A DNA stretch of 64,000 nt from Sphingomonas sp. S2-65. GTDB lineage: Bacteria; Pseudomonadota; Alphaproteobacteria; Sphingomonadales; Sphingomonadaceae. Positions within the stretch are counted from its first letter, which is position 1. Each line of letters starts with the position of its first letter. The position numbers and the translations under genes were made by a program. Below the pieces are notes generated by a model that had not been told where the DNA came from, did no database searches, and saw only the letters and a list, made by a program, of their open reading frames with translations. Positions 1-8,315 of this stretch are shown here, piece by piece. The stretch spans positions 1,607,001-1,671,000 of the forward strand of contig NZ_CP090953.1 of assembly GCF_021513175.1 (NCBI RefSeq), read 5' to 3'.

Positions 1-576
1 TGGGGCAGCGCGGGCGACTATACGATCGACTGGACCGTGACGCACCAGACCGGCAAGTTCGGGGTCCGCGACATCGACGCGACTCAGGTTTTTCTGGCGC
101 AGAACGTCCTGCTCAGCCCGTCGCCGCTCAAGCCGCGGCTCGGCTTCCACTTCGACTATGGCACCGGCGACAACAGCCGCGGCACCGGCACGCTGGGCAC
201 CGCCGCTGCCCCGTTCGGCAATACGATCTACTTCGCCTACACCACTGCGATCGGCCCTACCAATCTCCGGATGATCGCCCCCACCTTCGCCTTCGCGCCC
301 GCCAAGACGGTCAAGGTCTCGACCGAATATAGCTGGGCGATGCGCGACAACGTGAACGAGCCGGTCTATCGCGGCAACGCGTCGGCGTACGCCCGCACCG
401 CCACGGTCGAAGGCCGCGACGTCGCGCAGCTCGCCCGCCTGCAGGTCGTGTGGAACCCGACCCGACGCCTGTCCTTCACCGGCCGCTACGAGCATCTGTT
501 CACCGGCGAAGTCTTCGAACGCGCCGGCTACACCGACTATGACTTCCTCGCGCTCTGGACGAACTGGCGCTTCTGA
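1..576 (+). CDS. Alginate-export family outer membrane porin, C-terminal part
   Basis: The reading frame is open from the first base, so this is the 3' end of a longer gene; a GTG at 37 is internal. The visible 191 residues have the alternating pattern of outer membrane beta strands and end in Asn-Trp-Arg-Phe; a terminal Phe is the usual outer membrane barrel signal. The ending and overall style match the alginate_exp porin family, which forms a 16-18 strand barrel for anionic or sugar-like solutes. A second, complete member lies at 37398-38750. The substrate cannot be told from the sequence. Confidence 0.7.
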   Translation, partial: WGSAGDYTIDWTVTHQTGKFGVRDIDATQVFLAQNVLLSPSPLKPRLGFHFDYGTGDNSRGTGTLGTAAAPFGNTIYFAYTTAIGPTNLRMIAPTFAFAPAKTVKVSTEYSWAMRDNVNEPVYRGNASAYARTATVEGRDVAQLARLQVVWNPTRRLSFTGRYEHLFTGEVFERAGYTDYDFLALWTNWRF

Positions 577-608
577 GCTGGCTAAGCTCCGAGAACCAGA
601 TGCTCCTC

Positions 609-637
609 CGTCACCCCGGCCTTGAGCCGGGATGACG
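609..637. repeat. Single copy of CCGGCCTTGAGCCGG dispersed palindrome
   Basis: A short palindrome, CGTCACCCCGGC...GCCGGGATGACG, lies between two convergent porin genes. The same core recurs in paired, inverted form at 25139-25246, 51137-51238 and 52793-52875. Here it could act as a bidirectional hairpin terminator. It is a solo half-element. Confidence 0.7.
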
Positions 638-687
638 GGGCCGTTCAAAGGGCATGTGGCGCTCTCGATCCTGAGAGCGCTTCCCAC

Positions 688-2160
688 TTACAGCGTCAGT
701 GCCGCCTTCAGCCCCACCACGCCGACATCGTCCGCCGAACGGATGCCGCCGGGATGGTGGATCCACTGGAGGTTCGGGCGGACCTCCAGCCATTCCGCCG
801 GGTGGACGCTGTAGTAGAGCTCTGCGGCGTATTCGGCGTCGCGCACCGGCGTGCCCGGCAGCAGCCGGTCGCCCGCCGCCGCGCGACCGTTGACGTTGGT
901 GCGCGCCACGCCCACGCCGATCACGTCGCCGGGCACCTGCGGCACGAGTCCCTTGTAGAACAGCCCCAGCGACACCTGGTTGTCGGTCACCGATGTCTTC
1001 CGGTCCGCTTGCGTCACATTGGCGAAGAACCCCAGGCCGGTCAGCGCCTTGCCCTCCTTCGACGTGCCGGTCAGCTGCTGCTGCACGGTCAGGTACACGC
1101 CATAGCGGCTCGACCGGCGCAGCGGGTCCAGCCCGGTGACCGGCGCGGGCTGACGGTCGCGATCGAAATACACGTCGTCGCCGTCCGCCGTGCCGATCCA
1201 GCCGCCGACCTTCACCGATCCGACATGCCCGTCGTCGCCGCCGCGCGACCAGCCCGCCTCTACCGGCACCAGCACTCCCGTCGCGCCCTTGAAGTGGCCG
1301 ATGAAGAAATCGTTCTCCAGGTTGCGCGGATTGATCTCGTACACGCCGGCCTGGACATACAGGTCGTCGCGCACATCGGCATGCACCCGCCCGCCCCATT
1401 GGCTCACCGGCCAATTGTACCAGTAATCGCCGACCAGATTGCCCGGCTGCGCCCCGCAGAAGCTCAGATTCATGAAGTGGCACGAAAAGCCGGCGAAATC
1501 CTCACCCGGGTTAGTTCGGCCGATCTTCACTTCCACCCGCTCGCCGATCCGCTGCTCGTACCAGAACTGCGTCAGCCGCACCGTCTGCCCGCGGCCATAG
1601 ATTTCCTGCACCTGTTGCAACGCGCCGAGCCCGGCCGAGCTCGTCAGGTCGCGCCCGCGCCGCCAGGTCAGCGTCGCCTGGAACGCCCCGCCGCTCAGCC
1701 CCATTACCTTTTCCAGGTCGAGCAGCACGCCGACGTCGAACTGCCCGGTCTCGGTCAGCAGCTTCCGTTCGCCGCCCGCGAAATTATAGCCGCTCTCCGA
1801 CGCGTAGCGCGCGCTCACGCCGATACCTCGCTCGCCCAGCCGGGTGCGGATCTTCTGCCAGTCGCCGATCAGCCCGGGCGGCGGGGCGCTCTGGGTGTCG
1901 CCCGCCAGCGCCGATGGCAAGAGATCCCGGACGTGGACATAGCTGCGTGTCCTCTGGGTGCCGCCAGTGGCATTCGCAGCGGGACGCTGGGTGTCGATCT
2001 GCGGCGCCCCGGCCGCGGGCTTCAGTGCCTCCTCGGCGGGCGGCGGCGGCGCCCCGATGTCGACGTCTTGCGCTTGCGCCGCGCCGCCCATCGCCAGTGC
2101 CGCCGCGCCCCACATCGCTGCCCCGCGCCGCGCTGCTCGAACCCGCATGTGAACCTTCAT
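688..2160 (-). CDS. OprB-family carbohydrate-selective porin
   Basis: A 490-residue exported protein. The N-terminus after the chosen ATG is a clear Sec signal peptide (basic start, Ala-rich core, AQA cleavage site near residue 30). A Pro/Ala-rich linker of about 60 residues follows, then an OprB-like barrel with the blocks FSCHFMNLSFCG and WPVSQWGG, ending in Leu. OprB porins let glucose and related sugars across the outer membrane. The open frame extends to 2337, but only the 2160 ATG puts the signal peptide at the N-terminus. It is divergent from the inositol cluster. Confidence 0.85.
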   Translation of the reverse strand: MKVHMRVRAARRGAAMWGAAALAMGGAAQAQDVDIGAPPPPAEEALKPAAGAPQIDTQRPAANATGGTQRTRSYVHVRDLLPSALAGDTQSAPPPGLIGDWQKIRTRLGERGIGVSARYASESGYNFAGGERKLLTETGQFDVGVLLDLEKVMGLSGGAFQATLTWRRGRDLTSSAGLGALQQVQEIYGRGQTVRLTQFWYEQRIGERVEVKIGRTNPGEDFAGFSCHFMNLSFCGAQPGNLVGDYWYNWPVSQWGGRVHADVRDDLYVQAGVYEINPRNLENDFFIGHFKGATGVLVPVEAGWSRGGDDGHVGSVKVGGWIGTADGDDVYFDRDRQPAPVTGLDPLRRSSRYGVYLTVQQQLTGTSKEGKALTGLGFFANVTQADRKTSVTDNQVSLGLFYKGLVPQVPGDVIGVGVARTNVNGRAAAGDRLLPGTPVRDAEYAAELYYSVHPAEWLEVRPNLQWIHHPGGIRSADDVGVVGLKAALTL

Positions 2161-2309
2161 CCCGTTGCTGAGGACCCGTCGCCCAGTCGCTAAACGCCGC
2201 CACACGGCAAAGTTGCCATCCCGTAACGAAATCGCCCCACAGTGCCGCTGCTGATGACCACCGCAAATCGCTTGCTGAGAAGGTGTGCGGCGCTGTAGGT
2301 GACAGACCG

Positions 2310-3182
2310 ATGACAGCTCCTCCGCCGGACCGGTCACGGGATCGCCGGATCGAGGATCCGACGAATCTCTGGATCATTCACCCCGCAGGCCGTGCGCTCC
2401 TGCCGGGGTTTCTGGCGCGTGGGATTTCGGCGAACGCAGTGTCGCTGGGCGGGCTGGCATTGGGCACCGCTGCCGCGCTCTCGTACAGCCAGTGGCACGC
2501 CTGGCCGTTCGCGCTGCTCGGCCTGCTGTTTTCGGTAGGCTGGCTGATCGCCGATGGCCTGGACGGGATGATCGCCCGCGCCACCGGCACCGCCAGTCCG
2601 CTCGGCCGCGCCCTCGACGGACTGTGCGATCACGGCGTATTCGCGCTGATCTATGTCGTCCTCGCCATATCGGTCGGCACTACCGAGGGTTGGATCGTGG
2701 CCTGGGCCGCCGGTGCGGCGCACGCCGTCCAGTCGAACCTCTACGAAAGCGAGCGCGCGCGCTTTCATCGGCGGTGCAAGGTTGTCGCGGTCGCGCCGCC
2801 GCCCGCTCCCAGCCGCAACCCGCTGGTGCGGCTGTACGACCATGCCGCGGGCACGCTCGATCGTTTCGCTTATCCCTTCGACGACGCGCTGCGCCGCCAG
2901 GGGGACGCGACTCGCCTCGCCGACGCCTATGGCCGGCAGGCCACTGCGCCGATGCGGCTCCTGAGCCTGCTCACCGCCAATGTCCGGGTATCGGCGATCT
3001 TCCTCGCCTGCCTGGCCGGCAGCCCCAGCCTGTTCTGGTGGTTCGAGCTCGTACCGCTTACCATCATCCTCGTCATCGGCCTGATCTGGCACCGCGTCGT
3101 CGAGACGCGGCTCGTACAAGGCCTGGGCATCCCGCCCGGGCAATCCGCACCTTCTGAACAATCACCCACGCAAAGGACGTGA
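2310..3182 (+). CDS. CDP-alcohol phosphatidyltransferase family membrane enzyme
   Basis: A 290-residue integral membrane protein carrying the complete CDP-alcohol phosphotransferase signature DG-x2-AR-x8-G-x3-D-x3-D (DGMIAR...GRALDGLCD), whose aspartates bind the metal and CDP-alcohol. Hydrophobic segments flank the motif and recur near the C-terminus. The ATG at 2310 was chosen over an in-frame GTG at 2283. It ends 7 bases before the inositol-phosphate synthase gene and is followed by an inositol-phosphate cytidylyltransferase-like gene. The likely reaction therefore uses CDP-inositol with a phosphate or lipid acceptor, or CDP-diacylglycerol with inositol phosphate. The acceptor is not resolvable here. 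Confidence 0.85.
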   Translation: MTAPPPDRSRDRRIEDPTNLWIIHPAGRALLPGFLARGISANAVSLGGLALGTAAALSYSQWHAWPFALLGLLFSVGWLIADGLDGMIARATGTASPLGRALDGLCDHGVFALIYVVLAISVGTTEGWIVAWAAGAAHAVQSNLYESERARFHRRCKVVAVAPPPAPSRNPLVRLYDHAAGTLDRFAYPFDDALRRQGDATRLADAYGRQATAPMRLLSLLTANVRVSAIFLACLAGSPSLFWWFELVPLTIILVIGLIWHRVVETRLVQGLGIPPGQSAPSEQSPTQRT

Positions 3183-3189
3183 AGTAGTA

Positions 3190-4281
3190 ATGTCGAGCAT
3201 CAACATCGCCGTCGTCGGCGTCGGCAATTGTGCCAGCTCCCTGGTTCAGGGCCTTTCCTATTACCGGGAAGGCGCGAACGACACCGTCGGGCTGATGCAC
3301 TGGGATCTGGGCGGCTACCGCCCCAGCGACATCCAGGTCGTCGCCGCCTGGGACGTGGACAAGCGCAAGGTCGGCAAGGACGTCGCCGAGGCGATCTTCG
3401 CCAAGCCCAACAACACCGCCATCTTCTGCGCCTCGGTCGAGCCCACCGGCGCCACCGTCCGCATGGGCAAGGTGCTCGACGGCGTCGCCGATCACATGGC
3501 CGAGTATAACGACGACCGCACCTTCATCGTCGCCGAAGAGCGCGAGCCGACCAAGGAAGAGGTCGTCGCCTTGCTGCGCGAGACCAAGACCGACGTGCTG
3601 ATGAACTATCTGCCGGTCGGCTCCCAGGCCGCGTCCGAGTTCTACGCCGAATGCGCGCTCGAAGCCGGCGTCGCCTTCGTCAACAACATCCCGGTGTTCA
3701 TCGCCAGCAACCCCGAATGGGCGCAGCGCTTCACCGATGCGGGCGTCCCGATCATCGGCGACGACATCAAGGCCCAGCTCGGCGCCACCATCGTCCACCG
3801 CGTGCTGACCGATCTGTTCGCCAAGCGCGGCGTCAAGCTGGAGCGCACCTACCAGCTCAACACCGGCGGCAACACCGACTTCCTCAACATGTCGAACCAC
3901 CGCCGCCTGGCGTCCAAGAAGATCTCGAAGACCGAGGCCGTCCAGTCGGTCGCGGCCGAGCGCCTCGACGACGAGAACGTCCATATCGGCCCGTCCGACT
4001 ATGTACCGTGGCAGAACGACAACAAGATCTGCTTCCTGCGCATGGAAGGCTCGATGTTCGGCGGCGTGCCGATGAACCTCGAACTGCGCCTCTCGGTCGA
4101 GGACAGCCCGAACAGCGCCGGCGTCGCGATCGACATGATCCGCTGTGCCAAGCTCGCCAAGGATCGCGGCATCGCCGGCCCGATCGACGCCGCCTCGGCC
4201 TATTTCTGCAAGCATCCGCGCACGCAGATGACCGACGATCTCGCCCAGCTCGCGGTCGAAGACTTCATCGCCGCCGCCTAA
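3190..4281 (+). CDS. ino1: Myo-inositol-1-phosphate synthase
   Basis: A 363-residue protein that converts glucose-6-phosphate to inositol-1-phosphate with NAD recycled in the active site. It has the N-terminal nucleotide-binding loop GVGNCASS, the family motif NTGGNTDFLNM, and the segment GDDIKAQLGAT seen in bacterial and archaeal members. The length is that of the short prokaryotic form. It sits in the middle of a tight cluster: 7 bases after the CDP-alcohol transferase and one base before the cytidylyltransferase-like gene. Together these can make and activate inositol phosphate. Confidence 0.95.
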   Translation: MSSINIAVVGVGNCASSLVQGLSYYREGANDTVGLMHWDLGGYRPSDIQVVAAWDVDKRKVGKDVAEAIFAKPNNTAIFCASVEPTGATVRMGKVLDGVADHMAEYNDDRTFIVAEEREPTKEEVVALLRETKTDVLMNYLPVGSQAASEFYAECALEAGVAFVNNIPVFIASNPEWAQRFTDAGVPIIGDDIKAQLGATIVHRVLTDLFAKRGVKLERTYQLNTGGNTDFLNMSNHRRLASKKISKTEAVQSVAAERLDDENVHIGPSDYVPWQNDNKICFLRMEGSMFGGVPMNLELRLSVEDSPNSAGVAIDMIRCAKLAKDRGIAGPIDAASAYFCKHPRTQMTDDLAQLAVEDFIAAA

Positions 4282-4282
4282 G

Positions 4283-4996
4283 GTGATCGACACTGCGATC
4301 CTGCTCGCGGCGGGCGAAGGCAGCCGCCTTCGCTCGGCCGCTCCGTTCAAACCGTTGTGCCGGGTGGGCGGGCATACCCTGCTCGCCCATGCCCTGCACG
4401 GGCTGGCGCAGGCGGGGCTGTCGCGGGCGGTGATCGTGCTCGGTTACGGCGCCGACAGTATCGAGGCGCATCTGCGCGCCCGGCGCTGGCCGATCACGAT
4501 CGAGACGGTCCGAACCAAGGATCATCTCAAGCCCAACGGCACCTCGGTGCTCGCCGCCGAACCCCATGTCGCCGGCGGCGAGGCGCTGCTGGCGATGTGC
4601 GACCACCTCGTCGACCCCGCCCTCTACGCCCGCATGGCCCAGGTCGGCGCAGGCGGCGGCACCCGCCTCGCCATCGACCGCCGTCTTGGCAGCGACTGGG
4701 TGGACCTGGACGACGTCACCCGCGTCCAGACCCAGGGCGAGCACATCGTCGCCATCGGCAAGGGCCTGGAGCCCTATGACTGCTTCGACGCCGGTGTCTT
4801 CGCGATGGGCCCGGCGCTGTTCGCCGCTTTAGGCCAACTCGCTGCCCCCTCGCTCACCGAAGGCATGCGCGTCCTCGCCGCCGTCGGCGCGGCCATGGTC
4901 ACCGACTGCAGCGATCTCGACTGGATCGACGTCGACGACCAGCCGGCGCTGGACAAGGCGGAGCGCTGGCGTGGGATGGCTGTCGCTCGGGCGTAA
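4283..4996 (+). CDS. Nucleotidyltransferase, likely CTP:inositol-1-phosphate cytidylyltransferase
   Basis: A 237-residue sugar-nucleotidyltransferase fold protein. The N-terminal signature is LAAGEGSRLR...FKPL (nucleotide binding). The middle has NGTSVLAAE followed by LLAMCDHLVDP, which resembles the NG-S-LLA and M-GDH blocks of archaeal inositol-phosphate cytidylyltransferases of the di-inositol-phosphate pathway. The start is a GTG one base after the synthase stop, implying translational coupling. With the neighbouring synthase and CDP-alcohol transferase, the simplest product is CDP-inositol. The assignment rests on motif recall and context; another sugar-phosphate substrate is possible. 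Confidence 0.75.
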   Translation: MIDTAILLAAGEGSRLRSAAPFKPLCRVGGHTLLAHALHGLAQAGLSRAVIVLGYGADSIEAHLRARRWPITIETVRTKDHLKPNGTSVLAAEPHVAGGEALLAMCDHLVDPALYARMAQVGAGGGTRLAIDRRLGSDWVDLDDVTRVQTQGEHIVAIGKGLEPYDCFDAGVFAMGPALFAALGQLAAPSLTEGMRVLAAVGAAMVTDCSDLDWIDVDDQPALDKAERWRGMAVARA

Positions 4997-5122
4997 TCAG
5001 GCCCTCGTGCCCATCCCTGACGCGCTCAGGTAGCCAATAAAGTTGTCTCCGATCTGCTAGCCGACTGCTGGCCAATTTACCTGTTCGTAAAGGCTCTCCG
5101 ATCCGCATCGTGTCTCGACTGC

Positions 5123-5764
5123 TTGCCACGGGGACAGGAGCTGGCGCATGTTTGCTACGTGGGCGAGCGGGATGATGGGACCTTGATTAACACCTATGGG
5201 GATCGACTAATCGAGGAAGAGCTTTCCTTCGAGCCGGCGGGGCTCGGACGCTTCCTCCGCGAAGACTCCTCGGGGCTCGCGGGCGATGATAGCTTCGGCT
5301 TCTTCGCCTATTCTTACGCTCGGGCTTTTGAAGTGCTGTTTGAGGCGGCCATGAAGCGTCCGCACCATCCGATGCTGATGCATCCGCTGCTGCTATTGTG
5401 CCGCCATTCCATCGAGCTATCCTTGAAGGAAGGCCTGCGACAGTTGGCTACGTTCAACGGCGGGTCCGAAAGGAAAATCACTCACAACCTAGAAACGCTG
5501 TGGGCTCAGCTTCGCGCGGCCCTCCGGGAAGCCGGGCTTGAGGCAGACGATGATTATACGGCCCTCTGCACCGAAGCAGTCACCCTTCTTCACGGGCACG
5601 ACCTTCGAGGCGACCGCTTTCGTTACCCGGAGAGCACCACCGGATTCGCTTTCGCAAGCACGCTCACCGACCTCGACGGTCTTTTTAAGGCTCATCATCG
5701 CGTGACGACCTACTGCGGCTCGATCGGCGACATGCTCGCCGAAATGTCTCCTCCGGCATATTGA
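5123..5764 (+). CDS. HEPN-like hypothetical protein
   Basis: About 200 residues, no family recognised with certainty. The centre has LLCRHSIELSLKEGLRQL followed about 20 residues later by HNLETLWAQL. This is the pattern of HEPN-type four-helix proteins (R-H-x-IE-x-LK, then H-x-L-x-LW), many of which act in RNA cleavage or toxin-like roles. The start is uncertain: the open frame begins with TTG at 5123, an in-frame GTG is at 5159, and the best Shine-Dalgarno sequence serves an out-of-frame ATG at 5148. GC is clearly lower than in the flanking genes. It lies 16 bases before a second low-GC gene on the same strand. Confidence 0.6.
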   Translation: MPRGQELAHVCYVGERDDGTLINTYGDRLIEEELSFEPAGLGRFLREDSSGLAGDDSFGFFAYSYARAFEVLFEAAMKRPHHPMLMHPLLLLCRHSIELSLKEGLRQLATFNGGSERKITHNLETLWAQLRAALREAGLEADDDYTALCTEAVTLLHGHDLRGDRFRYPESTTGFAFASTLTDLDGLFKAHHRVTTYCGSIGDMLAEMSPPAY

Positions 5765-5780
5765 TGTAGGCCACTAAGAG

Positions 5781-6611
5781 ATGCCGACATCTTACGAGCC
5801 TGAGCCGCTAATTAGCGCTGCCGACATGAAGGTGGTCGAGCGGGTTCTAAACATGCGGACCGGCTACGTGCTCGACATGAACAACAATGACTTCGACGCC
5901 TTCATTGCGCGCGAAGTTGGAGTAGACGCGACCGCACCACGGTATGCCGAGGACGGTGAATCCAAGGCGAAGCGCTTGCGGCGGATCCTACCCTCACTGT
6001 CAGCCGAGATGCAGGCGAAGCTGCTTCGAGCCTTCCTTAAATATCGAGATGGACCCGGACGGGATAGCCGAGTGGACTTGCTCGATCAGGAATGGCGAGA
6101 CGCTTACGAAGAGGTGATCGCTGGCCTTGAGGGGCTAGTCGCATCGGAGAAAACGGAACCGATCCCAGCAAGTTCATGGACTGGCGTGCGCACCTTCCGC
6201 GAGCAGATCGTGGTCGTCCGCGGACTGGTACCTCTTGCATCAGCCGAGATCGACGCGCTCGCTCGCCTGGTCGAGGAGCGGCGGTTCAACGATCCCGTCA
6301 CGGCGGATGCAGTGGCGTGCCTGCGAGAACTTCATGCCCAGCTTGGCAAACTGCTCGCGGCTGTCGATCGTGGATCGCTAACCAAAGAGGCGGTCGCGGC
6401 GATCGAAGCGAATAGGATCGCGCTAGTGCAGAAAATCCGGGAGGGAGCAAAGATCGCAACAGTCGCGCCGGTAATGACGCTTGGCCTTGTACATATGCTG
6501 TCGCTGCTGACGGGCGTAGCTATCGACAGCACGATGATCACCGGCGTATTCCAAGCCTTGGTCGCAGCGGATGTGCTGAAGCCCTTGATCAAGAAGTCGT
6601 CTTTGGGCTGA
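5781..6611 (+). CDS. AbiJ-N-like protein with C-terminal membrane helices
   Basis: A 276-residue protein. The first 90 residues (GYVLDMNNNDFDAF, then R-Y-x-E-DGESKAKRLR) resemble an N-terminal domain recurrent in abortive-infection (AbiJ-type) and other defence proteins. The middle is charged and helical. The last 50 residues hold two hydrophobic segments (around VAPVMTLGLVHMLSLL and MITGVFQALVAADVL), so the C-terminus is probably in the inner membrane. It follows the HEPN-like gene by 16 bases and shares its low GC. Domain recall is from memory and needs a profile search. The function is inferred as antiviral or stress-related, not shown. Confidence 0.55.
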   Translation: MPTSYEPEPLISAADMKVVERVLNMRTGYVLDMNNNDFDAFIAREVGVDATAPRYAEDGESKAKRLRRILPSLSAEMQAKLLRAFLKYRDGPGRDSRVDLLDQEWRDAYEEVIAGLEGLVASEKTEPIPASSWTGVRTFREQIVVVRGLVPLASAEIDALARLVEERRFNDPVTADAVACLRELHAQLGKLLAAVDRGSLTKEAVAAIEANRIALVQKIREGAKIATVAPVMTLGLVHMLSLLTGVAIDSTMITGVFQALVAADVLKPLIKKSSLG

Positions 6612-6702
6612 CGTAGAGGTCCGCCGCTTATAAAGGGGGCGGACGTGATAACTACCCCCCTGCGCTGATGGTGGCCAGGGACTTCAATACACCCGACACG
6701 GC

Positions 6703-7401
6703 TTAGAACGCCACTTCCTTCCCCTCATAATCAAACAGCTTCCCGCTATCCGGCACCTTCAGTTCCTCGATCACGTCAAGCAACTGCATCGCGGCACGGT
6801 CGGGAGTGAACAGCCGCCCCGCCTGCACATTGCCCTGGAACGGCTTCGACAACTCCGTGTCGACCGTGCCCGGATGCAGCGCCACCACGATCGCGCGGCT
6901 GCTGCGGCGGCGCTCCTCGATCGCCAGCGTGCGGACCATCATGTTGAGCGCCGCCTTCGACGCGCGATAGCCGTACCAGCCGCCGACCTGGTTGTCGCTG
7001 ATCGACCCCACCCGCGCCGACAGCGCCGCAAACACCGCGCGTCCGTCCTTGGGCATCAGCGGCAGGAAATGCTTCGCCACCAGCGCCGGGCCGATCGTGT
7101 TGACGGCATAGACCTGCGCCAGCCACGCCGCGTCCAGATCGCGCGCCGCTTTCTCCGGGCCATGGCCCTCCGCGTGCAGCACTCCCGTCGCGACGATCAC
7201 CAGCCCGGGCGCCGGCCCCTTCGCGACCAGCGCCGCCGCGGCGGCGATGCTGGCTTCGTCGAGGAGGTCCAGATGCTGCGCCCCGCCGCGCGACCGGGCA
7301 AAGCCGTGCACCACGCCGAACGCGCCTTCCTCAACCAATGCCGCTTCGAGTGCGCCGCCGATCCCGCCGGAAGCGCCGATGATGACTGCCGAACTGTTCA
7401 T
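6703..7401 (-). CDS. SDR-family NAD(P)-dependent oxidoreductase (CsgA/C-factor-like)
   Basis: A 232-residue short-chain dehydrogenase. It shows the N-terminal cofactor loop IGASGGIGGAL and the catalytic YGYRASK (Tyr-x3-Lys) motif with an upstream Ser in the ALSARVG region. The size and the DTELSKPFQGNV segment fit the C-signal/CsgA-like branch of SDRs. The start overlaps the stop of the upstream gene by 4 bases, so both belong to one operon. The substrate is unknown. Confidence 0.85.
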   Translation of the reverse strand: MNSSAVIIGASGGIGGALEAALVEEGAFGVVHGFARSRGGAQHLDLLDEASIAAAAALVAKGPAPGLVIVATGVLHAEGHGPEKAARDLDAAWLAQVYAVNTIGPALVAKHFLPLMPKDGRAVFAALSARVGSISDNQVGGWYGYRASKAALNMMVRTLAIEERRRSSRAIVVALHPGTVDTELSKPFQGNVQAGRLFTPDRAAMQLLDVIEELKVPDSGKLFDYEGKEVAF

Positions 7402-7982
7402 CGCCGCGCTCCTAGACCGCTATCGCCGACCATGCCAGACATCCCCTCGCCCCGCTCCAGCGCCGCATACAGCGCCATCCAGCGCGGCGTGATCGCGTCC
7501 AGCCGCGCCTGGTCCTGCGGCGTGATCGCATGCTCCACCCCCGGCTCGCCATAGGCGTTCAGGATCGCCGCCCGCTCCCGCGCCACCGCGACATACGCCT
7601 CGGCCACTTCATTGCCCGCCTCCGCCCCCAGCACATTGGGCCGATACCGCGCGGGATCGAACACCGCGCCGGGATCGCTCAGGAACAGCGTGCGGGTCTG
7701 CCCGTACAGCATCGGCGTCACGTCGATCAGCGTGCCGTCGGGCCGCCGCCAGATGCCGTGATGCTCGGCCTCGAAATAGCGCCCCGGCCAGCGCCAGATC
7801 GCCCAGCCATAGGCCACTTCGCCTCCGCTCCGCGCCACCGCCGCCGCGGCATTGTCGAAGCAATAGGCAACGCGCGCACCCTCGCCCGGCACCACGTCGA
7901 CATAATCGGGCACGCCCGGCGCCACCGTGGCGCAGAACGCCAGCACCGCCGCGTCGATCACCTGCGGAGTATCCGTACCCAA
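7398..7982 (-). CDS. Hypothetical protein, possible papain-like fold
   Basis: A 194-residue protein of no clear family. A TTG at 7982 is preferred because AGGAG lies 7 bases upstream; the open frame runs on to 8042 without a ribosome site. A Cys (YCFDNA), a His pair (AEHHGIW) and an Asp (DGTLIDVTP) come in the order and spacing of small papain-like thiol hydrolases (C...H...D), so a peptidase-type fold is possible. This is inference from three residues. It is translationally coupled to the downstream SDR gene. Confidence 0.6.
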   Translation of the reverse strand: MGTDTPQVIDAAVLAFCATVAPGVPDYVDVVPGEGARVAYCFDNAAAAVARSGGEVAYGWAIWRWPGRYFEAEHHGIWRRPDGTLIDVTPMLYGQTRTLFLSDPGAVFDPARYRPNVLGAEAGNEVAEAYVAVARERAAILNAYGEPGVEHAITPQDQARLDAITPRWMALYAALERGEGMSGMVGDSGLGARR

Positions 7983-8052
7983 ACACCTGCTCCTGCGCGC
8001 ATCCAACCCCGAGCACTTCGGCGCAACCGGGCCATCTCGCAAGGCCGTCTGC

Positions 8053-8315
8053 CTACAGCAAGCTGGCCTGCGCGCCCGGCTGGTGCGAGGCCCGGGTCTC
8101 GACGCGCGCCGCCCGGCGATTGGGGCTCACCAGCGGCGGCAGCTTGGGCTTCACTCCCCGGAACAGCTCCGCCAGCGTGAAAATCTGCAGCCGCGGAAAG
8201 CGGCCAAACTCCATCTCGGCCAGCCCGTGCGCCGCGGCTTCTTCCTCCATGCCGCGCGTCGGCAATCCGGCACAAACGAACAGCCCCAGGCTATGCTTGT
8301 CCCGCTGCATCACGC
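8053..8315 (-). pseudogene. Detached C-terminal part of methyltransferase-nuclease fusion
   Basis: After the TGA at 8310-8312 of the methyltransferase frame, the protein similarity continues in another frame: VMQRDKHSLGLFVCAGLPTRGM, then FPRLQIFTLAEL. This is the standard continuation of the Mrr-like restriction-endonuclease tail of this family (in relatives, a segment on precedence of methylation-related nuclease residues such as R-D-L-x-x-V then PTRPM and PRLQILT). Adding one base near 8312-8315 would join the frames. The fragment has no start of its own. Either a one-base deletion or a sequencing error is responsible. Confidence 0.7.

Noticed and set aside
5148..5186. ATG with good ribosome site inside the 5123 gene
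   Set aside because: It is out of frame with the 213-codon gene and meets a stop after 12 codons; could be a leader peptide but no further support.
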